Notes: generated from the sequence alone by a model not told the origin. Positions 26,271 through 34,414 are shown, counted from the first letter of the stretch. The stretch: DNA of 64,000 nucleotides from Burkholderiales bacterium (GCA_019635015.1 JAHCAG010000011.1:1-64000); one strand, 5' to 3'. Numbers and translations: made by a program.

Positions 26271-26969
26271 TCACCGCAGGCTTCGGAGTATCCCCAGGGC
26301 CTTGTCCATCGAGAACTCATAAGTCTGCGGACTCCAGGCCTTGGCGTTCTCGCGCATCATGTAGCCGTGCTCCACACCGGGGAAGACATGGACGGCGAGC
26401 GTGGGCTGCTGCTTTGCGCGTTCAGTGTAGGCAGCCAGCACTTCCGGCGGCGCCGCGAAATCCCGGTCGCCCCAGATCAGGCAGACCGGCTTTTCCAGGC
26501 CGTCGAATTCGTTCAGGAAATCCTTCATCTGCGTGCTGTGGCAGCCGATGCCGGCGTCAAAACCCAGCCGTTTCGGGCCGATCACGGCATAGGGGCCGCC
26601 GAAGCAGAAACCCATGGATGCCGCTTTGCCGTTGTGCAGCGGCAGCGTGCGCACCATCGCCAGCGTGTCGGCAATGTCGGTTTCGCCGGCCTTCAGCACC
26701 GGCATCCGCGGCTGCGAGCGCTGGCCGGCGCGTTCGTCCTCGCGCGGCAGCGGGCCGGGCAGTGTGCGCCAGAACAGGTCCGGCGCTGCGGCGATGAATC
26801 CCTTTGCGGCAAATTCGTCGGCAATGCCGCGGATGTCGGCATTGACGCCATGCACCGCCGAAGCCAGCACCACCGCCGGGGTCTTTGCGTCACCCGCGGG
26901 CAGTGCGAGATAGCAGTCGAACTCACCACTGCCGCCGGAGGAGCGGATCCGGATATGCCGGCCGGACAT
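26271..26969 (-). CDS. dienelactone hydrolase family protein
   Basis: The 232-residue protein shows the family nucleophile motif GFCFGG with catalytic Cys. Asp in LIWGDRDFAAPPE and His in FPGVEHGYMM complete the Cys-Asp-His triad. There is no signal peptide, so it is cytoplasmic. It could act on dienelactones or other carboxylic esters; no chlorocatechol pathway genes are adjacent. It follows the FKBP gene by 5 bases, so the two are likely cotranscribed. Confidence 0.88.
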   Translation of the reverse strand: MSGRHIRIRSSGGSGEFDCYLALPAGDAKTPAVVLASAVHGVNADIRGIADEFAAKGFIAAAPDLFWRTLPGPLPREDERAGQRSQPRMPVLKAGETDIADTLAMVRTLPLHNGKAASMGFCFGGPYAVIGPKRLGFDAGIGCHSTQMKDFLNEFDGLEKPVCLIWGDRDFAAPPEVLAAYTERAKQQPTLAVHVFPGVEHGYMMRENAKAWSPQTYEFSMDKALGILRSLR

Positions 26970-26974
26970 GGCGT

Positions 26975-27319
26975 TTATTCCGTCGCCAGCAGTTCGACTT
27001 CGAATACCAGCGTCGCGTTCGGCGGAATCACGCCGCCGGCGCCGCGTGCACCGTAGCCGAGTGCCGGAGGGATCGTCAGCTTGCGCTTGCCGCCGATCTT
27101 CATGCCCTGCACGCCTTCATCCCAGCCGCGGATCACGCGGCCGCCGCCCAGCGGAAACACGAAGGGGTCGTCGCGGTCCTTGCTTGAATCGAATTTCTTG
27201 CCGTCGGTGAGCCAGCCGGTGTAGTGCACGGTGACTTCCTGGCCGGCCGCCGCTTCTGCGCCGTCGCCGGTGACGAGGTCTTCGATGATCAGTCCGCTTG
27301 CGGTGGTGATGGCTGGCAT
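26975..27319 (-). CDS. FKBP-type peptidyl-prolyl cis-trans isomerase
   Basis: The 114-residue single-domain FKBP contains [17 protein letters not shown] near residue 30, [19 protein letters not shown] in the middle, and [29 protein letters not shown] at the end. All active-site aromatic positions appear present. The ATG at 27319 is chosen by family length. There is no signal peptide, so it acts in the cytoplasm. Confidence 0.93.
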   Translation of the reverse strand: MPAITTASGLIIEDLVTGDGAEAAAGQEVTVHYTGWLTDGKKFDSSKDRDDPFVFPLGGGRVIRGWDEGVQGMKIGGKRKLTIPPALGYGARGAGGVIPPNATLVFEVELLATE

Positions 27320-27395
27320 GTCTGTTCCTTGGTCGTTTGCAAATCGAGGCCGCATTATGCCCCGGCTCACCGCATGGGGAAACCCGGGGTGCCGG

Positions 27396-27947
27396 CTATT
27401 TGCCGGCGGCGGCCTGCATGCGCTTGCGATGCGCGGGCGTGGTCAGCGTCACGCGCCCCCAGTCCACCGTGCTGGTGGTGCCGTCAAGGCTTACCCAGAG
27501 ATCCTTCAATTCCCATTCGGCGAACTTCGCGGGAAAACGCGAACGCTGGCCGACGATCTTCTCGCTGCGCTGGCGCGTCGGTTCGCCGTATTTCCGGGTC
27601 AGGTCTTCCAGCGCCGTGCCCTGGCCCTGGATGCCCCAGGTATTGATGTGGATGGCGACGACAACGTCGTTGGCGGTTTCGACCAGCAGTTCGCCGCGTG
27701 CCCAGGGCACGACTTTGGGTCTCGGGTAGAACACGCGGTGCTGGTCGGTGCCCCAGGGCGTCTTCGTCTGTTGCGACGCGTTGTGGCAGTGGCGATCAGT
27801 CAGGGCGTCCTGGTTGCGGGCGCAGGCCGGGAACTGGAAACGCGTGCCGAGTTCGACGCCGAACAGGGCGTTGCGGGGTTCCGCAGCCTGAAGTGTCGCG
27901 GGCAGGCACAGCAGCAGTGTGCAGAGCAGATGGCGGAATGATTTCAT
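27396..27947 (-). CDS. exported protein of unknown function
   Basis: The ~183-residue protein has a signal peptide (cleavage after LQAAEP); a start three codons upstream at 27956 is equally possible. The mature part has Cys pairs and the segment [14 protein letters not shown], then [29 protein letters not shown] and [13 protein letters not shown]. This layout resembles small periplasmic proteins of unknown function that compare a value with a reference curve. I do not recognise the family. Confidence 0.6.
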   Translation of the reverse strand: MKSFRHLLCTLLLCLPATLQAAEPRNALFGVELGTRFQFPACARNQDALTDRHCHNASQQTKTPWGTDQHRVFYPRPKVVPWARGELLVETANDVVVAIHINTWGIQGQGTALEDLTRKYGEPTRQRSEKIVGQRSRFPAKFAEWELKDLWVSLDGTTSTVDWGRVTLTTPAHRKRMQAAAGK

Positions 27948-27996
27948 TGGCGGCATGATACGCGGCTTGTATCCATAACAGACAGCGGGACGGGCA

Positions 27997-28281
27997 GTGG
28001 GTTCATGGCAGGTCTACATTGCGCGCTGTGCCGATGGCACCTTGTACACGGGCATCGCGCGCGACGTTGAGCGCCGCATCGCCGAGCACAATGCAGGCAG
28101 GGGCGCGGCGGCGAACTATACCCGGTCGCGGCGCCCGGTGGTGCTGGTCTACAGCGAGCCGGCGGAAAACCGCTCGGCTGCAAGCAGGCGCGAATACCGC
28201 ATCAAGCAGCTGAGCCGCGCAGAGAAGCTGGCGCTGGTGCTGGCCTCAGGCGGTCGCGCGGCCGGCGCGCAGCAGGAGTAG
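27997..28281 (+). CDS. GIY-YIG nuclease-domain protein (YhbQ-like)
   Basis: The 94-residue protein starts with GTG. The GIY-YIG core is visible as WQVYIARCADGTLYTGIARDVERRIAEHN, followed by GRGAAANYTRSRRPVVLVY and a Glu in RREYRIKQLSR. It is the size of stand-alone UPF0213/YhbQ proteins, thought to bind or cleave nucleic acids. Its last 36 bases overlap the convergent MFS gene. Confidence 0.87.
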   Translation: MGSWQVYIARCADGTLYTGIARDVERRIAEHNAGRGAAANYTRSRRPVVLVYSEPAENRSAASRREYRIKQLSRAEKLALVLASGGRAAGAQQE

Positions 28282-29421
28282 CAGCAGCACCGCGGCTGCG
28301 CCCCAGCAGGCGGCCGGCAGATAAACCAGGGCCTGTTGCAAACCGGCATCCTGGTTGAGCTGGGTGGCGATCAGCAGGATGCGCAGCATCGCCGCGAAGG
28401 CGAGCATCGAGAACAGGCCGCCGGTGGCAAAACCTTCACGTCCCGTGCGCCCGAGCAGGATTGCCGCACCGAAGGCGCCGAACATCACCGCGGCCCAGGC
28501 TGCGCCGGCAGCGAGCTGTGCGGCGACCAGCGTGGCGAGCGAGCCCGCCTGGGTGGCATAAAGCACCGCGATTGCGCCGGCCAGCGTGCCGGCGGCCAGT
28601 ATCCTGAAATCACCGTAACGGCGGATCAGCAGGGTCAGCGGCAGCATGGCGAGGTTGAAACCCACCCAGAATGCGGGCATCAGCTGGCCCAGCTGCTCCG
28701 CCGGCACGAAGCGCAGGTACTGCGGCGCCGAAGACAGCGAAAAATGAACCTGGAAGCCGAGTGCGGCGAGCACCACTACGGCGAGGAATCCGGCGATCGG
28801 CAGCGGTTTGTGGGCCGGTTGTTCCGCGGCCGGCGCAGCGGCAGCGAGGCTGCGCTCGGCCCAACCCAGCGCCCAGGCGGCGATGGCCACCGCGACCGAG
28901 GCCAGCGTAAAGGGCAGCCGCGCATCGGTGTCGCGCAGCGCGATGGTCAGGTACGGCGCAATCGCGCCGGCGATGCCGAAACCGAACAGCCAGAGCCCGG
29001 AAATCACCGGCCGCGCGCCGGATGCGGCGTATTTGCCGATCAGCATCAGCGGCGGGGCGCGCAGTGCCGATGAGGTGACGGTCCAGAGGAAGGTCAGCGC
29101 GAGGAGCAGCAGCGGGCTGGCCAGCGGCGCGGCGAAGGGCAGCAGCAGGAAAGCCAGCGCAGAGATCAGCGTCACCAGGGCCAGCCGCGGGCCGAGGCGG
29201 CCGACGATGCGCGACATGCGGTCCGCGCGCGCACCCATCAACCAGTCGGCGATGACGAAGACCAGCTGGTCGGCGACCAGGATCCACAGTATCCACGACT
29301 TCGGGATGCCGGCTTCCGCGGCGAGCCGCGGCAGGAAAATGATGTAGACCGTCCACGTCAGCGTGAACAGCAACTGGAGCAGCGCGAAGTAGACGCCGAT
29401 GCGCGGCGTGAGAGGATTCAT
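28246..29421 (-). CDS. MFS transporter
   Basis: The 391-residue protein has about 12 hydrophobic segments and the MFS loop 2-3 pattern (DWLMGARADRMSRIVGRLG near residue 60). Charged loops are few. Substrate cannot be inferred. It overlaps the 3' end of the GIY-YIG gene on the other strand and is divergent from a Bug gene. Confidence 0.82.
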   Translation of the reverse strand: MNPLTPRIGVYFALLQLLFTLTWTVYIIFLPRLAAEAGIPKSWILWILVADQLVFVIADWLMGARADRMSRIVGRLGPRLALVTLISALAFLLLPFAAPLASPLLLLALTFLWTVTSSALRAPPLMLIGKYAASGARPVISGLWLFGFGIAGAIAPYLTIALRDTDARLPFTLASVAVAIAAWALGWAERSLAAAAPAAEQPAHKPLPIAGFLAVVVLAALGFQVHFSLSSAPQYLRFVPAEQLGQLMPAFWVGFNLAMLPLTLLIRRYGDFRILAAGTLAGAIAVLYATQAGSLATLVAAQLAAGAAWAAVMFGAFGAAILLGRTGREGFATGGLFSMLAFAAMLRILLIATQLNQDAGLQQALVYLPAACWGAAAVLLLLLLRAGRATA

Positions 29422-29516
29422 GGCGGCCGGCGCAGTTTGACGAAGCCGGTCATCCCGGTCAAATGCCGGGCCGGATCGATGGTAGATTGGGTGCGGATGG
29501 ATATCCGGGAGGAGAC

Positions 29517-30479
29517 ATGATCAGGCAACTGGGAATGGCGGCGATGCTTTTTGCAGCCGCAGCCTGCGCGTCGGCGCAGGCACAGAATTTTCCGCAACGT
29601 CCTCTGCGCATGGTGATCGGCCTGCCTGCCGGGGGTAGCACCGATGTGATGGGGCGTATCGTCGCCGCGGGGCTCGCAGAGCGCCTGGGCCAGCCGGTGA
29701 TCGTCGACAACCGGCCGGGTGCGAGCGGCATGATCGGTATTTCGCTGGCGATCGCTTCGCAGCCCGACGGCCATACGCTGATCATGGCGGCCGGATCCTG
29801 GGGCACGATCAGCGCGCTCTACAAGCCGTCCTTCGACCTGCAGCGCGATCTCGCGCCGGTGGCGTTCATCGGCACTTCACCCTACGTGCTGGTGGTGCAG
29901 CCGCGGCTGCCGGTGAAGAACATCGGCGAATTCATTGCCCATGCCAAGGCCAATCCCGGAAAACTCAACTATGCCGGATCGACCCCCGGCTCCCTGCAGC
30001 GGCTTGCCGGGGAGTTGATCCGGCGCAGCGCCGGCATCGACATGCTCTACGTGCCGTACAAGGGCACCGGTGCGGTGATCCCGGACCTGCTCGGCGGCCG
30101 GCTCGATGCCGCGATCGACAACGTGCTGGTGCTGTCACCGTTCATCCGCAAGGGGCAGCTGCGCGGCATCGGTGTCACCGGGGCGAAACGTTCGGTGGTG
30201 TTGCCGGAACTGCCGACGCTGGCGGAGACCGGGCTGCCGGGATTCAATGCGGTGGGCTGGTTCGGGCTGTTTGCGGCAGCGAAGACGCCGCAGCCGGTGA
30301 TTGCCCGCCTCAACGCCGAAGTGGCTTCGGTGCTGCGCGACCCACAGACGCGTGAACGCCTGCTTGCCCAGGGCGCAGAGCCGCAGCCCGGCACGCCGGA
30401 CGAGTTGCGCCAGCATCTGGCACGCGAGATTGAGGTCTGGGGCAAGGTCATCCGCGATGCCGGATTGAAGGCCGAGTGA
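29517..30479 (+). CDS. Bug/TctC-type solute-binding protein
   Basis: The 320-residue protein starts at 29517 after GGGAGGAG. The signal peptide is cleaved near SAQAQN. Signatures are FPQRPLRMVIGLPAGGSTD, LGQPVIVDNRPGASG, PDGHTLIM and MLYVPYKGTGAVIPDLLGG. It is the second orphan Bug protein. It lies 27 bases upstream of a nitroreductase gene and may be cotranscribed. Confidence 0.9.
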   Translation: MIRQLGMAAMLFAAAACASAQAQNFPQRPLRMVIGLPAGGSTDVMGRIVAAGLAERLGQPVIVDNRPGASGMIGISLAIASQPDGHTLIMAAGSWGTISALYKPSFDLQRDLAPVAFIGTSPYVLVVQPRLPVKNIGEFIAHAKANPGKLNYAGSTPGSLQRLAGELIRRSAGIDMLYVPYKGTGAVIPDLLGGRLDAAIDNVLVLSPFIRKGQLRGIGVTGAKRSVVLPELPTLAETGLPGFNAVGWFGLFAAAKTPQPVIARLNAEVASVLRDPQTRERLLAQGAEPQPGTPDELRQHLAREIEVWGKVIRDAGLKAE

Positions 30480-30506
30480 GGGTCAAATGAGCGGAGCACA
30501 GAAGCC

Positions 30507-31199
30507 ATGACCGATATCAACAGCACTGCGGCCGACGTGTTCGAGGCGGCGCGCACCCGCCGCTCGATCCGAGCCTACCGTCCCGAACCGGTGCCGCCGC
30601 AGCTGCTGCGCGGGATCGTCGAACTCGGGCGCCATGCGCCCAGCGGCTCGAACATCCAGCCCTGGCAGGTGCATGTGCTGACCGGTGCGACGCTGCGGCG
30701 CGTCGGACAGGCGATACAGAAGGCCTTTCTCGACGACGAGCCCGGTCACCGGCGCGACTACGATTACTACACCGATCCGGTATTCGAGCCTTACCTCGCG
30801 CGGCGCCGCGCCTGCGGCTGGGGACTCTACGGCACGCTGGGCATCGGCAAGGGCGACCATGAAAAGTCGAAGGCGTACCGCGCGCAGAACTATGTGTTCT
30901 TCGGCGCGCCGGCCGGATTGATATTCACCATTGACCGCAAGCTCGAGAAAGGCAGCTGGCTCGACTACGGCATGTTCCTGCAGACGCTGATGCTGGCGGC
31001 GCGGGCAAAGGGGCTGCATACCTGTGCCGAGGCGTCGATCGCCAGTTATCCGGATATCGTGCGCCGTGAACTCGGACTCGGTGATGAGCGCGTGGTGATC
31101 TGCGGCATGGCGATGGGTTATGCCGATGGTGATGCCGTGGTCAACAGCTTCCAGCCGGAACGTATCGCACTGGAGGAGTACGCAGTCTTCCTGGATTAA
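30507..31199 (+). CDS. nitroreductase family flavoprotein
   Basis: The 230-residue protein shows the FMN-binding start RTRRSIRAYRPEPVPP and RHAPSGSNIQPWQVHVL, and GMAMGYADGDAVVN near the C-terminus. Enzymes of this family reduce nitro groups, quinones or related substrates with NAD(P)H. The physiological substrate is unknown. It is followed by AT-rich motif copy f. Confidence 0.9.
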   Translation: MTDINSTAADVFEAARTRRSIRAYRPEPVPPQLLRGIVELGRHAPSGSNIQPWQVHVLTGATLRRVGQAIQKAFLDDEPGHRRDYDYYTDPVFEPYLARRRACGWGLYGTLGIGKGDHEKSKAYRAQNYVFFGAPAGLIFTIDRKLEKGSWLDYGMFLQTLMLAARAKGLHTCAEASIASYPDIVRRELGLGDERVVICGMAMGYADGDAVVNSFQPERIALEEYAVFLD

Positions 31200-31226
31200 A
31201 AAATATCAATAAAAACAAATACTTGT
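31197..31226 (-). repeat. AT-rich recurrent motif (copy f)
   Basis: The minus strand contains the exact 14-mer AGTATTTGTTTTTA followed by TTGATATTTTTT. It sits between the convergent ends of the nitroreductase and M15 peptidase genes. Confidence 0.65.
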
Positions 31227-31229
31227 GAA

Positions 31230-31640
31230 TCAAGGGTGGAAGACACGATTGCCGGAGCGGGGTGGCAGGGTCTGCAGGTGGCACCAGCCCGGCGTGGCAT
31301 CCGGGTGTTCCAGCCACAGCTGCAATTCCTCGAGTACGCCGAGGTTGGTCATGCACCAGGCATCCAGTTTGCCGTCGTGATCCTCAAGGTCGACGGCCTG
31401 GCAGCTCAGGTGTTTGCTGCCTTTGGCCGCGCCGGGGATCGTGGCGTTGACGGCTGCCGGGCGCCAGCCTGAACTGACCTTGCGTGTGAATCCCGCAAGC
31501 CGCAGCAGGCGGTTGACGCGGCGCAGGGTTTCGCGTGCGTTGGCGCGCAGTTCGCGGGTGAGTTCCTCACGGTGCGGGCGGTCCCGCCCCATGTAGTAGT
31601 CGGCGAGTTTCAGCGGTGGCGCGGATTTGCGGGCGGGCAT
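31230..31640 (-). CDS. M15A-type DD-peptidase (endolysin-like), no signal peptide
   Basis: The ~136-residue protein matches the peptidase M15A/Hedgehog-DD-peptidase fold: SSGWRPAAVN, SKHLSCQAVDLED (zinc His and Asp), WCMTNL, and GWCHLQTLPPRSGNRVF (zinc His). It would cleave peptidoglycan cross-links. No signal peptide or membrane segment is seen, which is the arrangement of phage lysins and tail enzymes. No other phage genes are nearby. The start at 31640 is an ATG; a TTG at 31649 is possible. Confidence 0.8.
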   Translation of the reverse strand: MPARKSAPPLKLADYYMGRDRPHREELTRELRANARETLRRVNRLLRLAGFTRKVSSGWRPAAVNATIPGAAKGSKHLSCQAVDLEDHDGKLDAWCMTNLGVLEELQLWLEHPDATPGWCHLQTLPPRSGNRVFHP

Positions 31641-31720
31641 GGGCCGCAAGATTACCCGATTTGCGGTGCTGCGCTTACACTAGCGGCTCAAGTCACAATG
31701 CATACAGGGAAAACCCGACC

Positions 31721-32578
31721 ATGGCGGAGAATATCGGCACACGCGCGGGCGATGTCTACGGCTTCGATGCTTTTTCACCGCAGCAGATCGCGGACCGCGT
31801 GCAGAACGTCGGTGTGGCGAAGGCGCGGCTGCCGCTGCTGTCGATGGTGATGCTGGGCGTGCTTGCCGGCGCCTTCATCGGGCTCGGCGCGCTGTACTAC
31901 ACGCTGGTGATCAGCGATGCGAGCCTGTCATTTGCCACGGGACGGGTGCTCGGCGCGGTCTGCTTCTCGCTGGGCCTGCTGCTGGTGGTGGTCGCCGGCG
32001 CGGAACTCTTTACCGGCAACAACCTGCTGGCGATGGCCTGGGCCGACGGCAAGGTGAGCACGGGGGAGGTGTTGCGCAACTGGGCGGTGGTCTGCATTGC
32101 CAATTTTGTCGGCGCCGCCGGCCTTGCGCTGCTGGTGTACTGGTCCGGCCATGCCGGTCTCAACAACGGCGCCATTGCGCAGGCCTACCTGAAAATCGCC
32201 GCGGCCAAGAGCACGATGCCGCTGTCCGAGCTGTTTTTCCGCGGCGTGTTGTGCAATGTGCTGGTGTGCATGGCCGTGTGGATGGTGCTCGCCGGACGCA
32301 GTGTCGTCGACAAGTTCGCCGCCATCGTGCTGCCGATCTCGGCTTTCGTCGCCGCCGGCTTCGAGCACTCGATTGCCAACATGTATTTTTTTCCGCTGGC
32401 GCTGTTGCTGAAGGAAAGCGGCATCGCCTTGCCCGCCGGTGCCGACGCGATCACGGTCTATGCGATGTTCCGCAACCTCGTGCCGGTGATCGCCGGCAAC
32501 ATTGTCGGCGGCAGTGTGCTGGTGGCGCTGGTGTACTACGTCATCTACCGCAGGCCGGCGGCGGCTAAGAGCGCCTAA
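31721..32578 (+). CDS. formate/nitrite transporter family channel (FocA/NirC)
   Basis: The 285-residue protein has six hydrophobic segments. Family motifs include ELFTGNNLLAMAW (TM2 region), NWAVVCIANFVGA, FFRGVLCNVLVCMAVWM and FEHSIANMYFFPLAL, which contains the central His. FNT proteins are pentameric anion channels for formate, nitrite or similar monovalent acids. The last codons (AGC GCC TAA) lie inside the inserted element at 32570; the original end was probably SWTC with a TGA at 32878-32880. Confidence 0.92.
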   Translation: MAENIGTRAGDVYGFDAFSPQQIADRVQNVGVAKARLPLLSMVMLGVLAGAFIGLGALYYTLVISDASLSFATGRVLGAVCFSLGLLLVVVAGAELFTGNNLLAMAWADGKVSTGEVLRNWAVVCIANFVGAAGLALLVYWSGHAGLNNGAIAQAYLKIAAAKSTMPLSELFFRGVLCNVLVCMAVWMVLAGRSVVDKFAAIVLPISAFVAAGFEHSIANMYFFPLALLLKESGIALPAGADAITVYAMFRNLVPVIAGNIVGGSVLVALVYYVIYRRPAAAKSA

Positions 32579-32597
32579 CAGGATGAAACACGTGTGC

Positions 32598-32696
32598 GTT
32601 ACAGCCAGAATCGGTTCTGCCGCGAAGCGCGGAGCAGCTCATATCGCGAATATGAGCAAGCCGCGCGACAAAGGCAGGGCCGATTCTGGTTGTAAC
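32598..32696 (+). repeat. arm 1 hairpin of the folded element
   Basis: Outer stem 32598-32621 with 32673-32696: 24 positions, three non-Watson-Crick, all G-U compatible in a + strand transcript. A middle stem GCGCGG/CCGCGC and apical stem GCTCATAT-CGCGA-ATATGAGC (32637-32657) follow. GGAGCAG and GCAAG boxes flank the apical stem. Confidence 0.8.
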
Positions 32697-32732
32697 CCCA
32701 TGATGTGGTTGATTATTTCGAGCTCTCGCCGG

Positions 32733-32831
32733 GCTGGCGCGATTTTGGCCGGAGGCGGCGTCCCAGTCCTTGCGAATATTCCCGATATTCGCTGCGGACT
32801 GCTCCTTGCCTCCAGCCAAAATCGTGTCAGC
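32733..32831 (-). repeat. arm 2 hairpin of the folded element, inverted relative to arm 1
   Basis: Outer stem 32733-32756 with 32808-32831: 24 positions, three mismatches. The apical stem on the minus strand is GCGAATAT-CGGGA-ATATTCGC (32772-32792) and the middle stem is CAGTCC/GGACTG. Read on the minus strand it has the same geometry and the same GGAGCAG and GCAAG boxes as arm 1. Confidence 0.8.
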
Positions 32832-32867
32832 GCATCACGTGTTTCATCCTGTTAGGCGCTCTAAGTC

Positions 32868-33722
32868 ATGGACCTGCTGATCCACGCCACGCTGACGGTC
32901 AGCGGCGAGCGCGCGCAGTTGCCGGCGGTGGAGGCGAGAATCGCGACGCTGCTGGCTGCCGAGGCCAGCGCCGGCGAGTTCGAGGCGCATCATGGCGATG
33001 ACGCGCTGGCCTATGATTTCAAGGTGCGCGGCGGCATCCCTTTTCCCGCCTTCGCCGCGGTCTCGCAGGAATTCCCGGGCGTCACCATCATTGCCGAATG
33101 GGTCAACGTCGCGGCCGGCCGCAGGGGACGCGCCTGCCTCAGCCAGGGCAGCATCACGGAACATGTCGAGGAGGCACTCGACATGGGGGCAGGCGAGGCG
33201 CCTAACCGTTATCTCGCTGCGGCCGCCGACGGCACGATCCGCCTCGCCTTTGCGCTGCAGCGGCGCGCTGCCGGCGAGTGGGCGGGGTATGTGCTGAACC
33301 ACGAGCGTGACGCGCTGTTCCGCATCACGCGGGATGGCGATGCGGTGGAGTTGCTGGCAACCGAAGGCGCGACGGAATGGGCCTGGCGCTGGCGGGGGAG
33401 CATTGACATGGATGCGGCCGCGGCCGAGGCAGTGCTGCCGCCGCAATCGCTCGATCCGGAGTTGTATGCTGAACTTGAATCGCTGGCCGAAAGTTTCGTT
33501 GGCGACGGTTTCTGGCTGCGCGATGCGCCCGAGGCCGACAATGCGATCGAGATCGACCGCTTTGCGCGCTACGGCTACACGGTGCGCGACGCCAATATCC
33601 GCGCCGCAAGGCTGCACCGCCTGCGCGCCGGGCTCGGGGCGGACGAGGCACTGGTGCATTCGACGCTGGATGCGGATGCTGTCTGGATCGCGGAGTTGTT
33701 GCGCCGCTACTGGGCGGCCTAG
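32868..33722 (+). CDS. protein of unknown function
   Basis: The 284-residue protein is acidic and has no signal peptide or membrane segment. The first ~80 residues look like an alpha/beta domain (LLIHATLTVSGERAQL, DDALAYDFKVRGGIPFPAFAAV), and the rest is helical and rich in Ala/Glu/Asp. I recognise no family. Its ATG lies 8 bases after the inserted element and has no Shine-Dalgarno; before insertion it overlapped the end of the channel gene by 13 bases and was probably translationally coupled to it. The insertion may have lowered its expression. Confidence 0.65.
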   Translation: MDLLIHATLTVSGERAQLPAVEARIATLLAAEASAGEFEAHHGDDALAYDFKVRGGIPFPAFAAVSQEFPGVTIIAEWVNVAAGRRGRACLSQGSITEHVEEALDMGAGEAPNRYLAAAADGTIRLAFALQRRAAGEWAGYVLNHERDALFRITRDGDAVELLATEGATEWAWRWRGSIDMDAAAAEAVLPPQSLDPELYAELESLAESFVGDGFWLRDAPEADNAIEIDRFARYGYTVRDANIRAARLHRLRAGLGADEALVHSTLDADAVWIAELLRRYWAA

Positions 33723-33783
33723 GCTGTATTGATGTTGTAAGCATTCCGGGAGCGGAATGCCCCATCATTACGATGGTCCAAAT

Positions 33784-33811
33784 TTACCGCTTACCGCTTA
33801 CCGCTTACCGC
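33784..33811. repeat. four perfect TTACCGC heptamers
   Basis: TTACCGC is repeated four times without change and ends exactly at the rhomboid stop codon (33812-33814). Its complement, GGTAAGC when rotated, belongs to the same GGTRANN family as the cluster at 26164-26262. It again lies between convergent gene ends. Confidence 0.75.
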
Positions 33812-34414
33812 TCACTGCGGCGGCGGTCGCCGTCGCCACTGCCGGATCAGCAGCCAGCCGCCCAGCATGCCGCCGAGGTGCGCAAAGTGCGCGACGCCGG
33901 CCTGGGTGCCGGTGACGCCGAGGTAGAGTTCGAGCAGGCCGTAGAGGGTCACGAACAGCCAGGCCGGCATCGGAATCGGCGGGAATATCAGCATCAGCGT
34001 GCGGCGCGGAAAAAACATTCCGTAGGCCAGCAGCAATCCGAATACGCCGCCCGAGGCGCCCACCGTCGGCACCGGCGGTCCTCCGGTAAAGGAAGACATC
34101 GCCAGCTGCGCCAGCGCTGCGGCAAACACGCAGCCGAGGTAGTAGATCAGGAAGCGCCGCGAGCCGAACACCTGCTCGATCTGGCCGCCGAACATGTACA
34201 GCGCCAGCATGTTGAACCCGATGTGGATCAGGCTGCCATGGAGGAAGCCGTACGTGATGACCTGCCAGGGCAGGAAGCGGACACCCAGTTCATGCGGCAT
34301 GTGGAAGGGCCACAGTGCGAACCAGATGATCAGCAGATCGCCGAGAACGAATTGCAGCAGGAAGACCGCGACGTTCGCGATCAGCAGGAGACGAGTGATC
34401 GGGGGCAGCATCAT
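33812..34414 (-). CDS. rhomboid family intramembrane serine protease
   Basis: The 200-residue protein has six hydrophobic segments. The catalytic dyad is Ser121 in VGASGGVFG and His179 in HFAHLGGMLGG; HGSLIHIGFNML carries the conserved HxxxN-type element of TM2. It cleaves transmembrane substrates within the inner membrane. Its target is unknown. It is separated from the rubredoxin reductase gene by 60 bases. Confidence 0.92.
   Translation of the reverse strand: MMLPPITRLLLIANVAVFLLQFVLGDLLIIWFALWPFHMPHELGVRFLPWQVITYGFLHGSLIHIGFNMLALYMFGGQIEQVFGSRRFLIYYLGCVFAAALAQLAMSSFTGGPPVPTVGASGGVFGLLLAYGMFFPRRTLMLIFPPIPMPAWLFVTLYGLLELYLGVTGTQAGVAHFAHLGGMLGGWLLIRQWRRRPPPQ

Larger units (their letters stand above)
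32570..32860. mobile_element. 291-bp MITE-like folded element with CTAAG duplication
   Basis: Ends are perfect 25-bp inverted repeats (32570-32594 and 32836-32860) starting AGCGCCTAAC. CTAAG occurs immediately outside both ends (32565-32569, 32861-32865), as expected for a 5-bp target duplication. Inside are two 99-bp hairpins (32598-32696, 32733-32831), each built as a 24-bp outer stem, 15 nt, an 8-bp apical stem with a 5-nt loop, 15 nt, and the closing strand. The spacer between them is 36 bp. There is no ORF of note and no transposase. It could be a MITE mobilised in trans or a structured RNA/DNA repeat. Confidence 0.85.

Noticed and set aside
31230..31640. Prophage remnant
   Set aside because: Only one lysin-like gene is seen; no integrase, structural genes or attachment sites flank it.
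32570..32860. attC-like integron recombination site suggested by GCCTAAC and GTTAGGC at the ends
   Set aside because: The spacing is far longer than usual attC sites, the symmetry extends 25 bp, there are two internal arms, and a 5-bp duplication is present. No integrase or cassette array is near.
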